Origin: Streptomyces sp. SN-593
Lineage (GTDB): Bacteria > Actinomycetota > Actinomycetes > Streptomycetales > Streptomycetaceae
Direction of reading: 5' to 3'
NCBI RefSeq assembly: GCF_016756395.1
Contig: NZ_AP018365.1
Location: 2,053,501-2,117,500, forward strand
DNA length: 64,000 bases
Shown: one piece after another, positions 1 through 8,628 of the stretch
How positions within the stretch are numbered: position 1 is the stretch's first letter
Layout of the letters: each line of letters begins with the position of its first letter
Program-made: the position numbers and the translations under genes
The notes under the pieces: model-generated
Seen by the model: the letters and a program-made list of their open reading frames with translations, nothing else
The model's database searches: none
Told to the model about the DNA's origin: nothing

Positions 1-1366
1 GGTGCACCCGCACCGCCGCACCGGGGACCGTCGCGACGTGGGCGGGGCCGTCGGTCCCCTCGGCCTCGGTGGTGTGCGCCGTCCCTGGAGAACGGGTGCC
101 GGTGGCCCAGGCGGTGTAGGCGACGTCGAAGCGCTGCTGGGCATATAGGACGACCTGCTCCACAACAGCCTGCCGGTCCAGGTCCCGCCTCAGCGCCTCG
201 GCACGACCACCCCCCTCAACATCCCTGGCCCCCGCACCACTGACCTCATGGACCGCCGCGTTCCGCGCGGCCACCACCGCGACCGCACGCGCACGCACCC
301 CCGACGACAGATCACCAGACCCATCCGCCCACCCACGAAACACCTCCGCGTCCGGTCCCGACACCACCTCCCCCAAACCCGACACCAGCCCGTCCCCATC
401 CCCGTCCCACTGACCGCGCACCCACTGCCCATCCACCGCCTCGAAGGGATCCACCCGCACATCCGACCCGAACGACCCATCACCCACCCCCCCGAAACCC
501 CCACCGAAATCCACCCCCTCCGGCAGATCGAACACCGGCACATCCACCTTCGCCCCCGTCTCCCCCCCACCCCTACGCCCCCCATGCAACCCACCCAACG
601 CCCCCGAACCCACCGCAAGCCCATCCGACAGCGCATCCCCATGCACCCCATTGATGCCGTCCAACGCCAACGTTGTCCCCAACCCCGTCAACGCACCCAC
701 CCCCATCTGCCCCACCAGCCCCCCCACGAACTTCGGAGCAACCAACCGCCCCACCTCCGTCAACGCCCCCGCCAACGCACCACCGATCACGCCCCCCTCC
801 AACGCCTGCACCGTATTACCCCAACTCCACGACGTCCGATCCCCCTTCAAGAACTGCACCACCTGCACCGCCACATCCGTCCCCACCATGAACCCCGCAC
901 CCATCGCCACATTCCGCACCAGCCCCGCCAGAACCCGACGACACACCACCTGCACCCCCGCCACCACCGCCGACTCCAACTCCGGCAACCCCACCGCGAA
1001 CAACTCCACCAACGTAGACGCCAACCACACCAACTGAATCAGCAACGACAACTTCGCATACTCCAACTGCACCGCCGTCTGCCGAGTCAACTCACCCAAA
1101 CCCGCTGCCGACTCCGCGATATTCGGCACCACCACCGACAACTGACGCCGAAACTCCTCAAACTCCTGTGCCACCGCACCCCCCACCGCACCCAACACAC
1201 CCGCCGTCGCCGGATCAATCTCCCCCACGAGACCCCGCAACTCCGACGCAGCCAACCGCCACGCCCCACCCAACTCCTCAAGCCTGTCCTCATCACCCTT
1301 CGGAAACCCCTGCCCCACCGCCAGCCGAGCCACCCAATCCAACTCAGGCGGCAACCTGATCGTCAT
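1..1366 (-). CDS. CpnT-like large secreted effector, WXG100-like N-terminus (3' end outside window)
   Basis: This minus-strand frame is open from the ATG at 1366 to the window edge (about 455 residues visible). The first 45 residues (MTIRLPPELDWVARL, then GDEDRLEELGGAWRLAA) match the WXG100-like head of CpnT-type proteins, which are type VII secretion substrates with a C-terminal toxin. A long helical region follows, with hydrophobic stretches between residues about 100 and 200, then a Gly/Asp-rich linker and a charged helical part. The toxin end, if present, lies beyond the window. Codons end unusually often in G or T (GTG, GGG, TTG, GGT), unlike the C-rich neighbours, which fits a horizontally mobile effector. 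The start ATGA overlaps the stop of a 44-codon ORF. A degraded copy of this gene's 5' end lies at 34450-34530. The family call rests on sequence pattern; the target is unknown. Confidence 0.75.
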   Translation of the reverse strand, partial: MTIRLPPELDWVARLAVGQGFPKGDEDRLEELGGAWRLAASELRGLVGEIDPATAGVLGAVGGAVAQEFEEFRRQLSVVVPNIAESAAGLGELTRQTAVQLEYAKLSLLIQLVWLASTLVELFAVGLPELESAVVAGVQVVCRRVLAGLVRNVAMGAGFMVGTDVAVQVVQFLKGDRTSWSWGNTVQALEGGVIGGALAGALTEVGRLVAPKFVGGLVGQMGVGALTGLGTTLALDGINGVHGDALSDGLAVGSGALGGLHGGRRGGGETGAKVDVPVFDLPEGVDFGGGFGGVGDGSFGSDVRVDPFEAVDGQWVRGQWDGDGDGLVSGLGEVVSGPDAEVFRGWADGSGDLSSGVRARAVAVVAARNAAVHEVSGAGARDVEGGGRAEALRRDLDRQAVVEQVVLYAQQRFDVAYTAWATGTRSPGTAHTTEAEGTDGPAHVATVPGAAVRVH

Positions 1367-1497
1367 GAGCGGGGGCGGCGAGCAGCCGCGGTCTCGGGGA
1401 GAGAGGATCGCGTTGGGGGGCGGACGGGCGTCACGCGCCCGTATCCGACACCGCCGCGCGCATGACGGAGGCGAATCCCGCGGCCGAACAACACCAT
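1363..1497 (-). CDS. possible 44-aa leader or small protein coupled to the effector gene
   Basis: A small frame starts with ATG at 1497 behind a purine-rich AGGGGA and ends in a TGA that overlaps the ATG of the CpnT-like gene (ATGA). The product is basic and Arg/Pro-rich and resembles no family I know. CpnT-like genes are normally preceded by a WXG100-type partner gene, as at 34094. Here that place holds only this short ORF, so it may be a leader that couples translation, the tail of a lost partner, or chance. Low confidence. Confidence 0.25.
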   Translation of the reverse strand: MVLFGRGIRLRHARGGVGYGRVTPVRPPTRSSLPETAAARRPRS

Positions 1498-1842
1498 CGT
1501 TGCTTCCCCTTTCCGGCCGCGCGCACGGCCGGCTTCTCCGGCACAGCGAGTCCCAGCAATGTGAACGAGGCACCAACGCCATGTAACACCGCCGTTAACA
1601 TCTCTGTCACCAAGCCCTGCTGCGCAATGGCCGTTCGCGCCTCCGCTCTGCCTGTTCGGACCATGGGGAATGGTCGGACACGTGACATCAGCGGTGTTCC
1701 CTCACCGAGCCAGCCGGAAAAGCCGCGACCGCGACCGCCGCAACTGGCGGCGGACGCGGTCGGGGGCCCTGCTGTCTCATGTCGTCGCGGCGGCACGGAC
1801 GCCGGCCCGGAACAACTCGGGGCTGATGGGCTGCGGCGTGGG
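1498..1842. other. intergenic region, nothing definite
   Basis: No convincing gene. A minus-strand 121-codon frame overlaps part of it, but its composition and lack of family signal argue against it. There is a small stem-loop around 1658-1675 (GACCAT, 5-nt loop, ATGGTC). This stretch must hold the promoter for the effector gene and the 3' end of the Cds1-like transcript, but I cannot place either. Confidence 0.4.
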
Positions 1843-2985
1843 CTACGCTGGAACGGCGCCGGTAGTCATGAGGCGCTCGAGTGCTTCGGAGTAGGGCGTG
1901 ATGTCCAGGCCCTCCTCGACGAGCCAGGAGTCGTTGTAGTAGGTGTCCAGGTAGCGATCGCCCGGATCGCACAGCAGAGCGGCGATGCTGCCCTCCTGTC
2001 CCACACTGCGCATCTCAGCGGCGATGCGCAGCGCCGCCCACAGGCCGGTGCCGGTGGAGCCGCCGGCCCGGCGGCCGGTGTGGCGGTGCAGCAGGCGCAC
2101 GGCAGCCAAGGCGGCGGCGTCGGGAACGCGCATCATCCGGTCCACGATCCCGGGCAGGAAGCTGGCTTCCATGCGAGGGCGGCCGATGCCCTCGATACGC
2201 GAGCGGCCCGCGCGCACGGTACCTGGGTCGCCGCTGAGCCAGCCGTCGAAGAAGGCCGAGTTCTCCGGGTCTGCCACGCACACACGGGTGCTGCGCATGG
2301 TGTACCGGACGTAGCGAGCCAGTGTGGAGGAGGTGCCGCCGGTACCGGCGGTGGCGACGATCCAGTCGGGGTCGGGGTGGCGCTCGTGGCCGAGTTGGTT
2401 GAAGAGGGACTCCGCGATGTTGTTGTTGCCACGCCAGTCGGTGGCGCGTTCGGCGTAGGTGAACTGGTCCATGTAGTGGCCGCCGCTGGCGGCGGCCAGC
2501 CGGGCCGCGGCGTCGTAGACCTCTGCGGCGGAGTCCACGAGGTGGCAGCGGCCCCCTTGGTCCTCGATGAGGCGTTGCTTGACACGGCTGGTGGAGCGCG
2601 GGACGACTGCGATGAACGGCACACCGATGAGAGCGGCGAAGTACGCCTCAGAGACGGCGGTGGACCCGCTTGACGCCTCGATCACCGGGCGGTCGGCGGT
2701 GATCCACCCGTTGCACAGGGCGTACAGGAACAGCGAGCGGGCCAGCCGGTGCTTGAGCGAACCGGTTGGGTGGGTGGACTCGTCCTTCAGGTAGAGGTCG
2801 ACGCACCACTCCTCGGGCAGGGGGAAGCGCAGCAGGTGGGTGTCGGCGGATCGGCAGGCGTCGGCGTGGATGCGACGCACCGCCTCCCTCGTCCAGGTCC
2901 GGGCCGCGGTGTCCGAGCGGTCGACGTCGAGTGTGGTGGCGGCGAGCCCTGCCGTCTGGCGGACGCCGGCGGTCAGGTCAGGCAT
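1843..2985 (-). CDS. PLP-dependent cysteine synthase-family protein, Cds1-like (L-cysteine desulfhydrase type)
   Basis: 380 aa from the ATG at 2985. It is a fold-type II PLP enzyme. The motif [14 protein letters not shown] at about 67-80 contains the likely PLP lysine (Lys78), EASSGST at about 103-109 is the substrate-binding loop, and TAGTGGTSS is the phosphate-binding glycine loop. The run [13 protein letters not shown] before the lysine is typical of actinobacterial Cds1-type proteins, which release sulfide, ammonia and pyruvate from cysteine, rather than of CysK/CysM. The start overlaps the end of the amidotransferase gene by 8 bases, so the two are probably translationally coupled. A frame extension upstream to 3195 exists but runs inside the amidotransferase gene and has no family signal. 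Desulfhydrase versus synthase activity cannot be told from sequence. Confidence 0.8.
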   Translation of the reverse strand: MPDLTAGVRQTAGLAATTLDVDRSDTAARTWTREAVRRIHADACRSADTHLLRFPLPEEWCVDLYLKDESTHPTGSLKHRLARSLFLYALCNGWITADRPVIEASSGSTAVSEAYFAALIGVPFIAVVPRSTSRVKQRLIEDQGGRCHLVDSAAEVYDAAARLAAASGGHYMDQFTYAERATDWRGNNNIAESLFNQLGHERHPDPDWIVATAGTGGTSSTLARYVRYTMRSTRVCVADPENSAFFDGWLSGDPGTVRAGRSRIEGIGRPRMEASFLPGIVDRMMRVPDAAALAAVRLLHRHTGRRAGGSTGTGLWAALRIAAEMRSVGQEGSIAALLCDPGDRYLDTYYNDSWLVEEGLDITPYSEALERLMTTGAVPA

Positions 2986-3730
2986 CGTAGAACTCGGGGT
3001 CACGGCTGCCTGCGGTGACCTTGAGGACGTACCGGGGGGGGAGCCTGCGCCACCCCGGGGCAGGCTGTGGCCAGCCGACGGAAGCAACGAGGGTGACACC
3101 GCCGGCCTCCCGGTAGCGCAGGTCGAAGTAGTCCGCGCCGCGCCGCTCGACGACCTCGGAGCCGGGATCGTTCTCCTGGTAGGCGTACAGGGCATCCGGA
3201 GTGAGCAGCAGGCAGTTCAGGGCGACGCAACTGGTCGCGAGCATGCGCACGTCGGCGGCCGTCTGACTGATCGCCTTGGCGGGCTGCACCCCGGCGTCCA
3301 TCCGGGTGCGGACAGCCAGGTAGTAGCGCTCGCTGTCGGTCTGTCCCTCGGCTGCGGCCAGCAGGCTGGGATCGGTGGCGCCGATCAGGCAGTCAAGGGG
3401 CCGGTAGTCGCCGTTGTGGACGAACGCGGATCGTGCGTCGCCGAAGGGGTGGGTGTTGCCCGGGACGGCGGGCAGGCCCGGGCTGGCCAGACGCAGGTGC
3501 ACGATGGCCATGTCAGTCACGCAGGTGCCCAGCCAGCGGCTTAGCCGGGGGCTCGTGTCCCCGCGTTCGGGAGCCTTCACGATGCCGACCGATCCGTCCG
3601 GGTCGCGGTGGGCTACGCCCCAACCGTGGCCGTGCTCGCAGGCCAGGTCGAGGAACGGTGCGAGGTCGTCGCCGATCAACTCATCGATGGGTGCGGGTTC
3701 GTCGGCAACAACGCCGATGAAACGACACAT
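2978..3730 (-). CDS. class II glutamine amidotransferase (YafJ/EgtC-like)
   Basis: 250 aa. The ATG at 3730 is chosen because it places Cys at position 2 (MCRFIGVV), which becomes the N-terminal nucleophile of class II (Ntn) amidotransferases after Met removal. A longer frame to 3952 would bury that cysteine. The motifs HLRLASPG and [18 protein letters not shown], with the Asn-Gly oxyanion pair, are also typical. The protein stands alone, without a synthetase domain, as in YafJ or EgtC, so it hydrolyses glutamine or a gamma-glutamyl compound. No other ergothioneine genes are visible, so EgtC is not asserted. It overlaps the downstream Cds1-like gene and follows the amino-acid transporter operon, which suggests a role in nitrogen or sulfur amino-acid handling. 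Confidence 0.8.
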   Translation of the reverse strand: MCRFIGVVADEPAPIDELIGDDLAPFLDLACEHGHGWGVAHRDPDGSVGIVKAPERGDTSPRLSRWLGTCVTDMAIVHLRLASPGLPAVPGNTHPFGDARSAFVHNGDYRPLDCLIGATDPSLLAAAEGQTDSERYYLAVRTRMDAGVQPAKAISQTAADVRMLATSCVALNCLLLTPDALYAYQENDPGSEVVERRGADYFDLRYREAGGVTLVASVGWPQPAPGWRRLPPRYVLKVTAGSRDPEFYDA

Positions 3731-3837
3731 ACGCAGATCACTTTCTGTACAGGCCGCCGTAACGGACCGCGGTTTGGCGCCCCTATGGGCGCGCCGGTTG
3801 TGCGGTTTCGGGCGCTCCTCCCCTGGCTCGGACCCGG

Positions 3838-3876
3838 CATGCCGGCCTCCGGAAGCAGGGTTCGGAGGCCGGCATG
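3838..3876 (-). terminator. strong stem-loop after the ABC transporter operon
   Basis: Perfect 14-bp inverted repeat, CATGCCGGCCTCCG and CGGAGGCCGGCATG, with an 11-nt loop. It lies 39 bases past the last permease gene and about 110 bases before the amidotransferase start. There is no clear U-tract, as is common in Streptomyces. It probably ends or attenuates the transporter transcript, making the amidotransferase/Cds1 pair a separate or reduced unit. Confidence 0.7.
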
Positions 3877-3914
3877 GGTGTCGGCCGGCGTCGGAGGCGG
3901 GCGGTGGCGGCGCG

Positions 3915-4892
3915 TCAGGCCGTCGGCCGGCGGCGGGTCGGCGACGGGCCATCGCCCATGCACCGCTCCAGCCATCCGGCGGCTGCGGCCAGCGCGGTGT
4001 TGACCGCGACGTACACCAGCGCCACGACCAGGTACGCCTGCACGACCGTGTGGTCGAACTCGCCCAGCACCTTGGCCGCGTTGAGCAGTTCGAGGAAGCT
4101 CACCACGTAACCCAGTGTGCTGTCCTTCAGCAGCCGGACGAGCTGGCTGACCAGGGCGGGCGCGGTCTGCCGGACCGCCTGTGGCAAGACCACCAGCCGC
4201 ATGGCCGTCCAGTGGTTGAGCCCGAGCGCGTAGGCGGCCTCGCTCTGCCCACGCGGCAGGGCGCGTACGCCGGACCGGAAGATCTCCGCGAAAACCGCCG
4301 CGTTTGTCAGCACGATCGGCCATACCAGCTGCCAGAACAACCCCAGGTGCACCCCGGCGCCGGGCAGGCCGAACAGGCAGGCGTAGATGAGCAGCAGCAG
4401 CGGTACCGCGCGCAGCACCTCGACGTAGACGGTGGCGGGCAGGCGCAGCAGCGGGGTGCGTGCGAGCCTCCCCAGGGCCAGCAGGGCGCCCAAGGGCAGA
4501 GCAATGACCCCGCTGACCAGGGTGACGCGTACGGTCGCCCACAGCGCGGTGAGCAGGTAGTGGATGATCGGCCACTGGCCGAAGATCCGCCACTGCGCGG
4601 CCTGGAGTTGCCCGTGCGCGGCGAATCGGTCGACAACCGCCCATGCCAGACCGGCCAGGGCCAGCAGGGAGAGCGCGCTCGCCACCGCGATACGGCGGCG
4701 GCCCACCGGTCCAGGCGGATCGAACAGCCCGTCGTCCTCGCCGCCGAGGCGTTCCAGCACGGTCGTGATTCGGCTGGGCGGCGGCGGTGCGGAGGCAGAG
4801 CCGGGGGTGGTCGGCCCGGCGGTAGCCGACGACGCACCACGGTGGGGGTTGGTGTGGCTGCGGGAGTCGCCCTTGTGCAGGACCGGGCTCAT
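3915..4892 (-). CDS. polar amino-acid ABC transporter permease (GluD-like)
   Basis: 325 aa from the ATG at 4892, which overlaps the previous stop as ATGA. A cytoplasmic Pro/Ser-rich N-terminus of about 75 residues is followed by a first membrane helix, then the His/Glu/Gln-family permease domain. The cytoplasmic coupling (EAA) loop reads RGQSEAAYALGLNHWTAMRLVVLPQA. Several hydrophobic segments flank it. The extended N-terminus and extra helix match GluD of the corynebacterial/streptomycete glutamate system GluABCD. It should pair with the preceding permease to form the channel. Substrate (glutamate or another acidic/polar amino acid) is inferred. Confidence 0.85.
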   Translation of the reverse strand: MSPVLHKGDSRSHTNPHRGASSATAGPTTPGSASAPPPPSRITTVLERLGGEDDGLFDPPGPVGRRRIAVASALSLLALAGLAWAVVDRFAAHGQLQAAQWRIFGQWPIIHYLLTALWATVRVTLVSGVIALPLGALLALGRLARTPLLRLPATVYVEVLRAVPLLLLIYACLFGLPGAGVHLGLFWQLVWPIVLTNAAVFAEIFRSGVRALPRGQSEAAYALGLNHWTAMRLVVLPQAVRQTAPALVSQLVRLLKDSTLGYVVSFLELLNAAKVLGEFDHTVVQAYLVVALVYVAVNTALAAAAGWLERCMGDGPSPTRRRPTA

Positions 4893-5536
4893 CGGGCCAC
4901 CGCCATCCTCCGGTCCAAGAACCCGGCCAGTCGGCCCACGGACAGCGCGATGGCGACGTAGAGGACCGCGGCGGCCCCGAAGGTCAGCAGCGGCTGAGCA
5001 TAGCGCTGGTCGAGGAGTTCGGTCTGCCCGGTCAGCTCCTGGGTGACGCCGACGGCCGCGGCCAGTGAGGAGTTGAGTGTCACCGCGATGAGTAGGGAAG
5101 CAACGGGCTGGATGACGGTCCGGACGGCCTGCGGAAGGACCACCAGCCGCAGCACCTGCCCGAAGCCCAACCCCAGGGCCCGGGCGGCCTCGATCTGGCC
5201 GCGGGGCACGGCCCGCACACCCGCCCGCAGCACCTCGCAGAAGAAAGCCGCCCAGTACAGGCTCATCGCCGTCACAGCGGTCCACTGCAGCGAGTAGACG
5301 ACGCCCACCTCCGGCAGGCCGAAGACGAAGAGGGTGAGCAGCACCAACAGCGGGATGCTGCGCAGTACGGCGACGTACAACCGCCCGAAGACCCGCAACG
5401 GCAGCACGGGACTGATCCGACACACCGCCAGGAGGGCGCCTAGCAGGGTGGCCAGCAGGAAGGTGCAGGCGCTGATCTCCGCAGACACCCGCAGTCCGCT
5501 CCCGAAGACCCCGATGTGGTCGGCGATGAATCCCAC
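4889..5536 (-). CDS. polar amino-acid ABC transporter permease (GluC-like)
   Basis: 215 aa from a GTG at 5536, six bases after the binding-protein stop, with no strong Shine-Dalgarno, so probably coupled. Typical His/Glu/Gln permease with about five hydrophobic segments and the coupling loop RGQIEAARALGLGFGQVLRLVVLPQA. The length matches GluC-type permeases (about 215-230 aa). It overlaps the next permease by four bases. Confidence 0.87.
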   Translation of the reverse strand: MGFIADHIGVFGSGLRVSAEISACTFLLATLLGALLAVCRISPVLPLRVFGRLYVAVLRSIPLLVLLTLFVFGLPEVGVVYSLQWTAVTAMSLYWAAFFCEVLRAGVRAVPRGQIEAARALGLGFGQVLRLVVLPQAVRTVIQPVASLLIAVTLNSSLAAAVGVTQELTGQTELLDQRYAQPLLTFGAAAVLYVAIALSVGRLAGFLDRRMAVAR

Positions 5537-5542
5537 CGCCGA

Positions 5543-6502
5543 TCAGTCCACGGCCGGCGGGGTCGGGACCGGGCCGGGTACCTCGGTGCCCACGGTGGCC
5601 TTCCACACCTTCGCCCAGGTGCCGTCCGCCTCAACCTTAGTCAGCCAGGCGTCCACGAACGCCTTGAAGTCCGGCTGGTCCAGCGGGACGCCGATGCCGT
5701 ACGGCTCCTTGGTGAACGTGCCCGGCAGGACCTGGACGTCCTTGTTGGTGACCGCGTTTCCGGCGAGGATGCCCTGATCCAGAACGTAGGCGTCGGCGCG
5801 ATGCTGGCTGAGCGCCTGGAGGCACTCGGTGTTCGTGTCGAACAGCTGGATCCTCGTCTTCGGCGCGGCCGCCTTGACCGCCGTGGGCACCGTGGACCCG
5901 GATTCCGTCACCACGGTCTTGCCGTTCAGATCGGCGAACGAGGAGATGCCGGTGGTGCCCTTGCGGACCTCGATGGCCAGGCCGTCCTCGTAGTACGGAC
6001 CGGCGAAAGCGACCTGCTTTGCCCGCTCGGGCGTGATCGTGTACGTGGCGAACACAGCGTCGACCTGATGCGCCTTCAACAGCGCCTCACGGGTCTGCGA
6101 GGTGACGTTCGTCAGATGGGTCGACGGCTTGCCGATGATGTACTTGGCCAGCAGCTGCGACATCGCCGCGTCGAAGCCCTCCGTCTTACCCGTCGTGGGG
6201 TCGAGCAGGGAAAACAGGGCAGCGGTCTGGGTACCGCCCACCCGCAGTGTGCCGCTCGCCTTGATCTTCGCAGCGGTGGAACCGGGCTTGATGCCGGTGG
6301 CCGGCTGCTCGTCGGCGATGAGGTTCGCGACCGTGTCGGAGTCGCTCTTGACCGCGGCCTTGGCTCCGCCACCGCCTGGCACCGACGAACTGGAGGAACC
6401 GTTGGAGGAGCAGCCGGTGGCCAGCAGGGCCGCGGTTGCGAGGGCACCGGCGGCCAGCGCTCTGCGGCGGAAGGGGAACGAAGGGGACGAGAGGGCGTGC
6501 AT
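5543..6502 (-). CDS. amino-acid ABC transporter substrate-binding lipoprotein (family 3, GluB-like)
   Basis: 319 aa from the ATG at 6502, preceded by AAGGAA. An upstream frame to 6769 is out of family and ignored. The basic n-region FRRR, a hydrophobic core and the lipobox LLATGC (Cys31) mark an exported lipoprotein, followed by a Ser/Gly linker. The mature part is a type II periplasmic-binding fold of solute-binding family 3, with TLRVGGTQTAALFS at its start and FAGPYYEDGLAIEV and DAYVLDQGI later. It captures polar amino acids outside the membrane and delivers them to the two permeases downstream. Confidence 0.88.
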   Translation of the reverse strand: MHALSSPSFPFRRRALAAGALATAALLATGCSSNGSSSSSVPGGGGAKAAVKSDSDTVANLIADEQPATGIKPGSTAAKIKASGTLRVGGTQTAALFSLLDPTTGKTEGFDAAMSQLLAKYIIGKPSTHLTNVTSQTREALLKAHQVDAVFATYTITPERAKQVAFAGPYYEDGLAIEVRKGTTGISSFADLNGKTVVTESGSTVPTAVKAAAPKTRIQLFDTNTECLQALSQHRADAYVLDQGILAGNAVTNKDVQVLPGTFTKEPYGIGVPLDQPDFKAFVDAWLTKVEADGTWAKVWKATVGTEVPGPVPTPPAVD

Positions 6503-6551
6503 ACGCGGATTCCTTGTCTGATGTGCTGCGTCGGCCCCTCGCAGGACAGCT

Positions 6552-6572
6552 CCGCGCCCTCCGGAGGCGCGG
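6552..6572 (-). promoter_or_regulatory. stem-loop in the gap between ATPase and binding-protein genes
   Basis: The 276-base gap between the ATPase gene and the binding-protein gene holds an inverted repeat (CCGCGCC, 7-nt spacer, GGCGCGG), about 50 bases before the binding-protein start. Such a structure between ATPase and binding-protein genes could stabilise or separate transcripts so that binding protein is made in excess. It could also be a chance GC-rich fold. No other element is clear in the gap. Confidence 0.3.
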
Positions 6573-6778
6573 TGCTGGGATGCGGGGCCGTCGCGCGAGC
6601 GTGACGGCGTACGGCGGGTGTGGGTGCGGGTCCTGTCGGCCCCGTTCCGGGGGCGAAGGGCGTTGGCGCCTGCGTTTCTCTCCGTGTGCGGGGTCCAGTG
6701 AGGGCTCGGGTCCGGCTCGAATGGGTGGGAGCCGAAGTGCGGGTCAACGCGGCGCGACTGACCGGGCATTCCAGCGCC

Positions 6779-7573
6779 TCAGTGCTGGAGCACCTTGGCC
6801 AGGAAGTCGCCGGCGCGCTCGTGGCCGGGGTCGGCGAAGAAGTCGATCGGTGGAGCAGAGGTGAGGATGCGGCCGCCGTCCATGAAGACCACGCGGTCGG
6901 CGACCTTGCGGGCGAAGCCCATCTCGTGGGTTACCACGATCATGGTCATGCCCTCGGCGGCGAGTTCGGCAAGGACGTCCAGCACTTCCTGGATCATCTC
7001 CGGGTCGAGCGCGGACGTCGGCTCGTCACACAGCAGCACCGACGGCTCCATGGCCAGCGCGCGGGCGATCGCCACACGCTGCTGCTGGCCGCCGGACAGC
7101 ATGGCCGGGTGGGAGTCGGCCTTGTCGGCGAGGCCGACCCGGGCCAGCAGCCGCAGGCCGCGCTCCCGGGCCTCAGCCTTGGACACGCCGCGCACCTTGA
7201 CCGGTGCGAGCGCGATGTTCTGCAGGGCGGTCAGGTGAGCGAACAGGTTGAAGGACTGGAAGACCATGCCGGCCTCGGCACGGAGGTTCGACAGGCCCCG
7301 GCCCTCGGCGGGAACGGGGACGCCGCCGACCTCGATGGTCCCGGAGGTGATGGTCTCCAGGCGGTTGACGCAGCGGCACAGCGTGGACTTGCCGGACCCG
7401 GAGGGTCCGATGACAGCGACAACCTCGCCACGGCGCACGTCCAAGTCGACATCGTGCAGGACCTGGGTGGTGCCGAAGTGCTTGTTGACGCCTCGTATGC
7501 GTACCAGAGGCCCGGTGTCCCGGTCCTCGGAGGCGATGGGTTGCGTTCGGGTGGGGCTTTCCGATGGTGTCAC
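6779..7573 (-). CDS. amino-acid ABC transporter ATP-binding protein (GluA-like)
   Basis: 264 aa from a GTG at 7573 with AGGAG about seven bases upstream. It carries all the ABC ATPase motifs: Walker A GPSGSGKST (56-64), signature LSGGQQQR, Walker B LLCDEPTSALDPE, and the H-loop VTHEMGFARKVADRV. The protein closely follows the GlnQ/GluA pattern. It is the first gene of the minus-strand operon and lies opposite the LysR gene, so its promoter is in 7574-7692 and is probably under that regulator. Confidence 0.9.
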   Translation of the reverse strand: MTPSESPTRTQPIASEDRDTGPLVRIRGVNKHFGTTQVLHDVDLDVRRGEVVAVIGPSGSGKSTLCRCVNRLETITSGTIEVGGVPVPAEGRGLSNLRAEAGMVFQSFNLFAHLTALQNIALAPVKVRGVSKAEARERGLRLLARVGLADKADSHPAMLSGGQQQRVAIARALAMEPSVLLCDEPTSALDPEMIQEVLDVLAELAAEGMTMIVVTHEMGFARKVADRVVFMDGGRILTSAPPIDFFADPGHERAGDFLAKVLQH

Positions 7574-7669
7574 TCGGAACTCCTGCGGCGTCGCACGGTG
7601 GAATTGGCCACGCCCCCATTCCAGCGGACTGCGGTCGCGTTCGTCCAGCGAGGGTTTTTTCGCATCTCC

Positions 7670-7684
7670 ATCAACGTCGTTTAT
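7670..7684. promoter_or_regulatory. candidate LysR-type operator (T-N11-A)
   Basis: ATCAACGTCGTTTAT is a near-perfect palindrome (AT.AACG.CGTT.AT) containing the T-N11-A signature of LysR-family sites (T7671, A7683). It lies in the divergent gap between the regulator and the ABC operon, ending eight bases before the regulator's ATG, a good place for autorepression and control of the divergent genes. Confidence 0.45.
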
Positions 7685-7692
7685 CGTTCACC

Positions 7693-8628
7693 ATGGACAT
7701 ACAGCAGTTGAAGGTCCTGACCGAGGTCGCACGAACTGGTTCGTACACCGGGGCAGCCCAGGCACTCGGCTACACCCAATCCGCGGTCAGCTACCACATG
7801 CGTCGGCTCCAGCAGGCGGTCGGCTCCGCTCCGGTGGTCCGGATCGGCCGCAGACTCCAACTGACCGAGGTGGGTCACGTGCTGCTTCGCCACGCGGACG
7901 CGATCTTCTCCGCACTGCGCGCCGCGGATCAGGAGGTGGCCTCGGTAGTGGCACACGGCGGCGGCCTGGTGCGACTGGTCGCCTTCCAGAGCAGCTGCGT
8001 GACGCTGCTTCCGCAGGTGGTCGAACGACTCCGCGTCTCCCAACCGGAGGTGCGGATCACCGTGGTGCAGGCAGAGCCGGTCGAGGCACGCCGCCTGATC
8101 CGAGCCGGCGAAGCGGACCTCGGATTGCTGTGCAACTGGGAGAACGAGGAGCTCCCGGAGGGCGAGGAGACGATGCTGAGGATGGAGTTGATGACGGATC
8201 GGCGCTTCGTGGTGATGCGCGAGGATCATCCGTTCGCCGGGCTTCGCACGGTGGATCTAGCCGAACTCGCTGATAGCAGCTGGGTGATGGAGAGCTTCCG
8301 GGACCGCTTCACCGCCGCGTGCACCAACCTGGGCTTCTCGCCACGCGTGGTGGCCACAGTGGACGATGCCCTGGCCATCCAGGCGCTGGTGGCCTCGGGC
8401 CTGGGCATCACCTTGATGAGCGAGTTCGCCCTGCGCTGCCCCTCCCTGCCCGGCCTGGTCCGCCGACCGCTGAGGAACTGGCCTCTGCGCCGCACCTACC
8501 TGCTGTTGTGGCCCGACATGGTGCGAGTGGCGGCTGTGGCTGCCGTGGTGCGTGTAGTGCGTGCGACCGCCGGGGAGTTCGCCGCGGAGGATCCCGGGAC
8601 CGCCCCCGGGTGCCCCACCGGGGGTTGA
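7693..8628 (+). CDS. LysR-family transcriptional regulator
   Basis: 311 aa from the ATG at 7693 (MDIQQLKVLTEVARTGSYTG). An in-frame start at 7564 would overlap the divergent gene and adds no family sequence. The N-terminal winged helix-turn-helix (about 1-60) includes AAQALGYTQSAVSYHMRRLQQ, and a linker helix leads to a two-lobed effector domain of about 200 residues. No Shine-Dalgarno is visible, so the transcript may be leaderless or nearly so. Position and operator suggest it regulates the amino-acid transporter operon and itself. The inducer is unknown. Confidence 0.85.
   Translation: MDIQQLKVLTEVARTGSYTGAAQALGYTQSAVSYHMRRLQQAVGSAPVVRIGRRLQLTEVGHVLLRHADAIFSALRAADQEVASVVAHGGGLVRLVAFQSSCVTLLPQVVERLRVSQPEVRITVVQAEPVEARRLIRAGEADLGLLCNWENEELPEGEETMLRMELMTDRRFVVMREDHPFAGLRTVDLAELADSSWVMESFRDRFTAACTNLGFSPRVVATVDDALAIQALVASGLGITLMSEFALRCPSLPGLVRRPLRNWPLRRTYLLLWPDMVRVAAVAAVVRVVRATAGEFAAEDPGTAPGCPTGG

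Noticed and set aside
248-1465. 405-codon plus-strand frame rich in His, Pro and Arg
   Set aside because: It is antisense to the CpnT-like gene, has the skewed composition of a GC-driven shadow frame, and no family signal.
1431-1796. 121-codon minus-strand frame before the CpnT-like gene
   Set aside because: No good ribosome site and unconvincing composition; kept only as a remark on the intergenic region.
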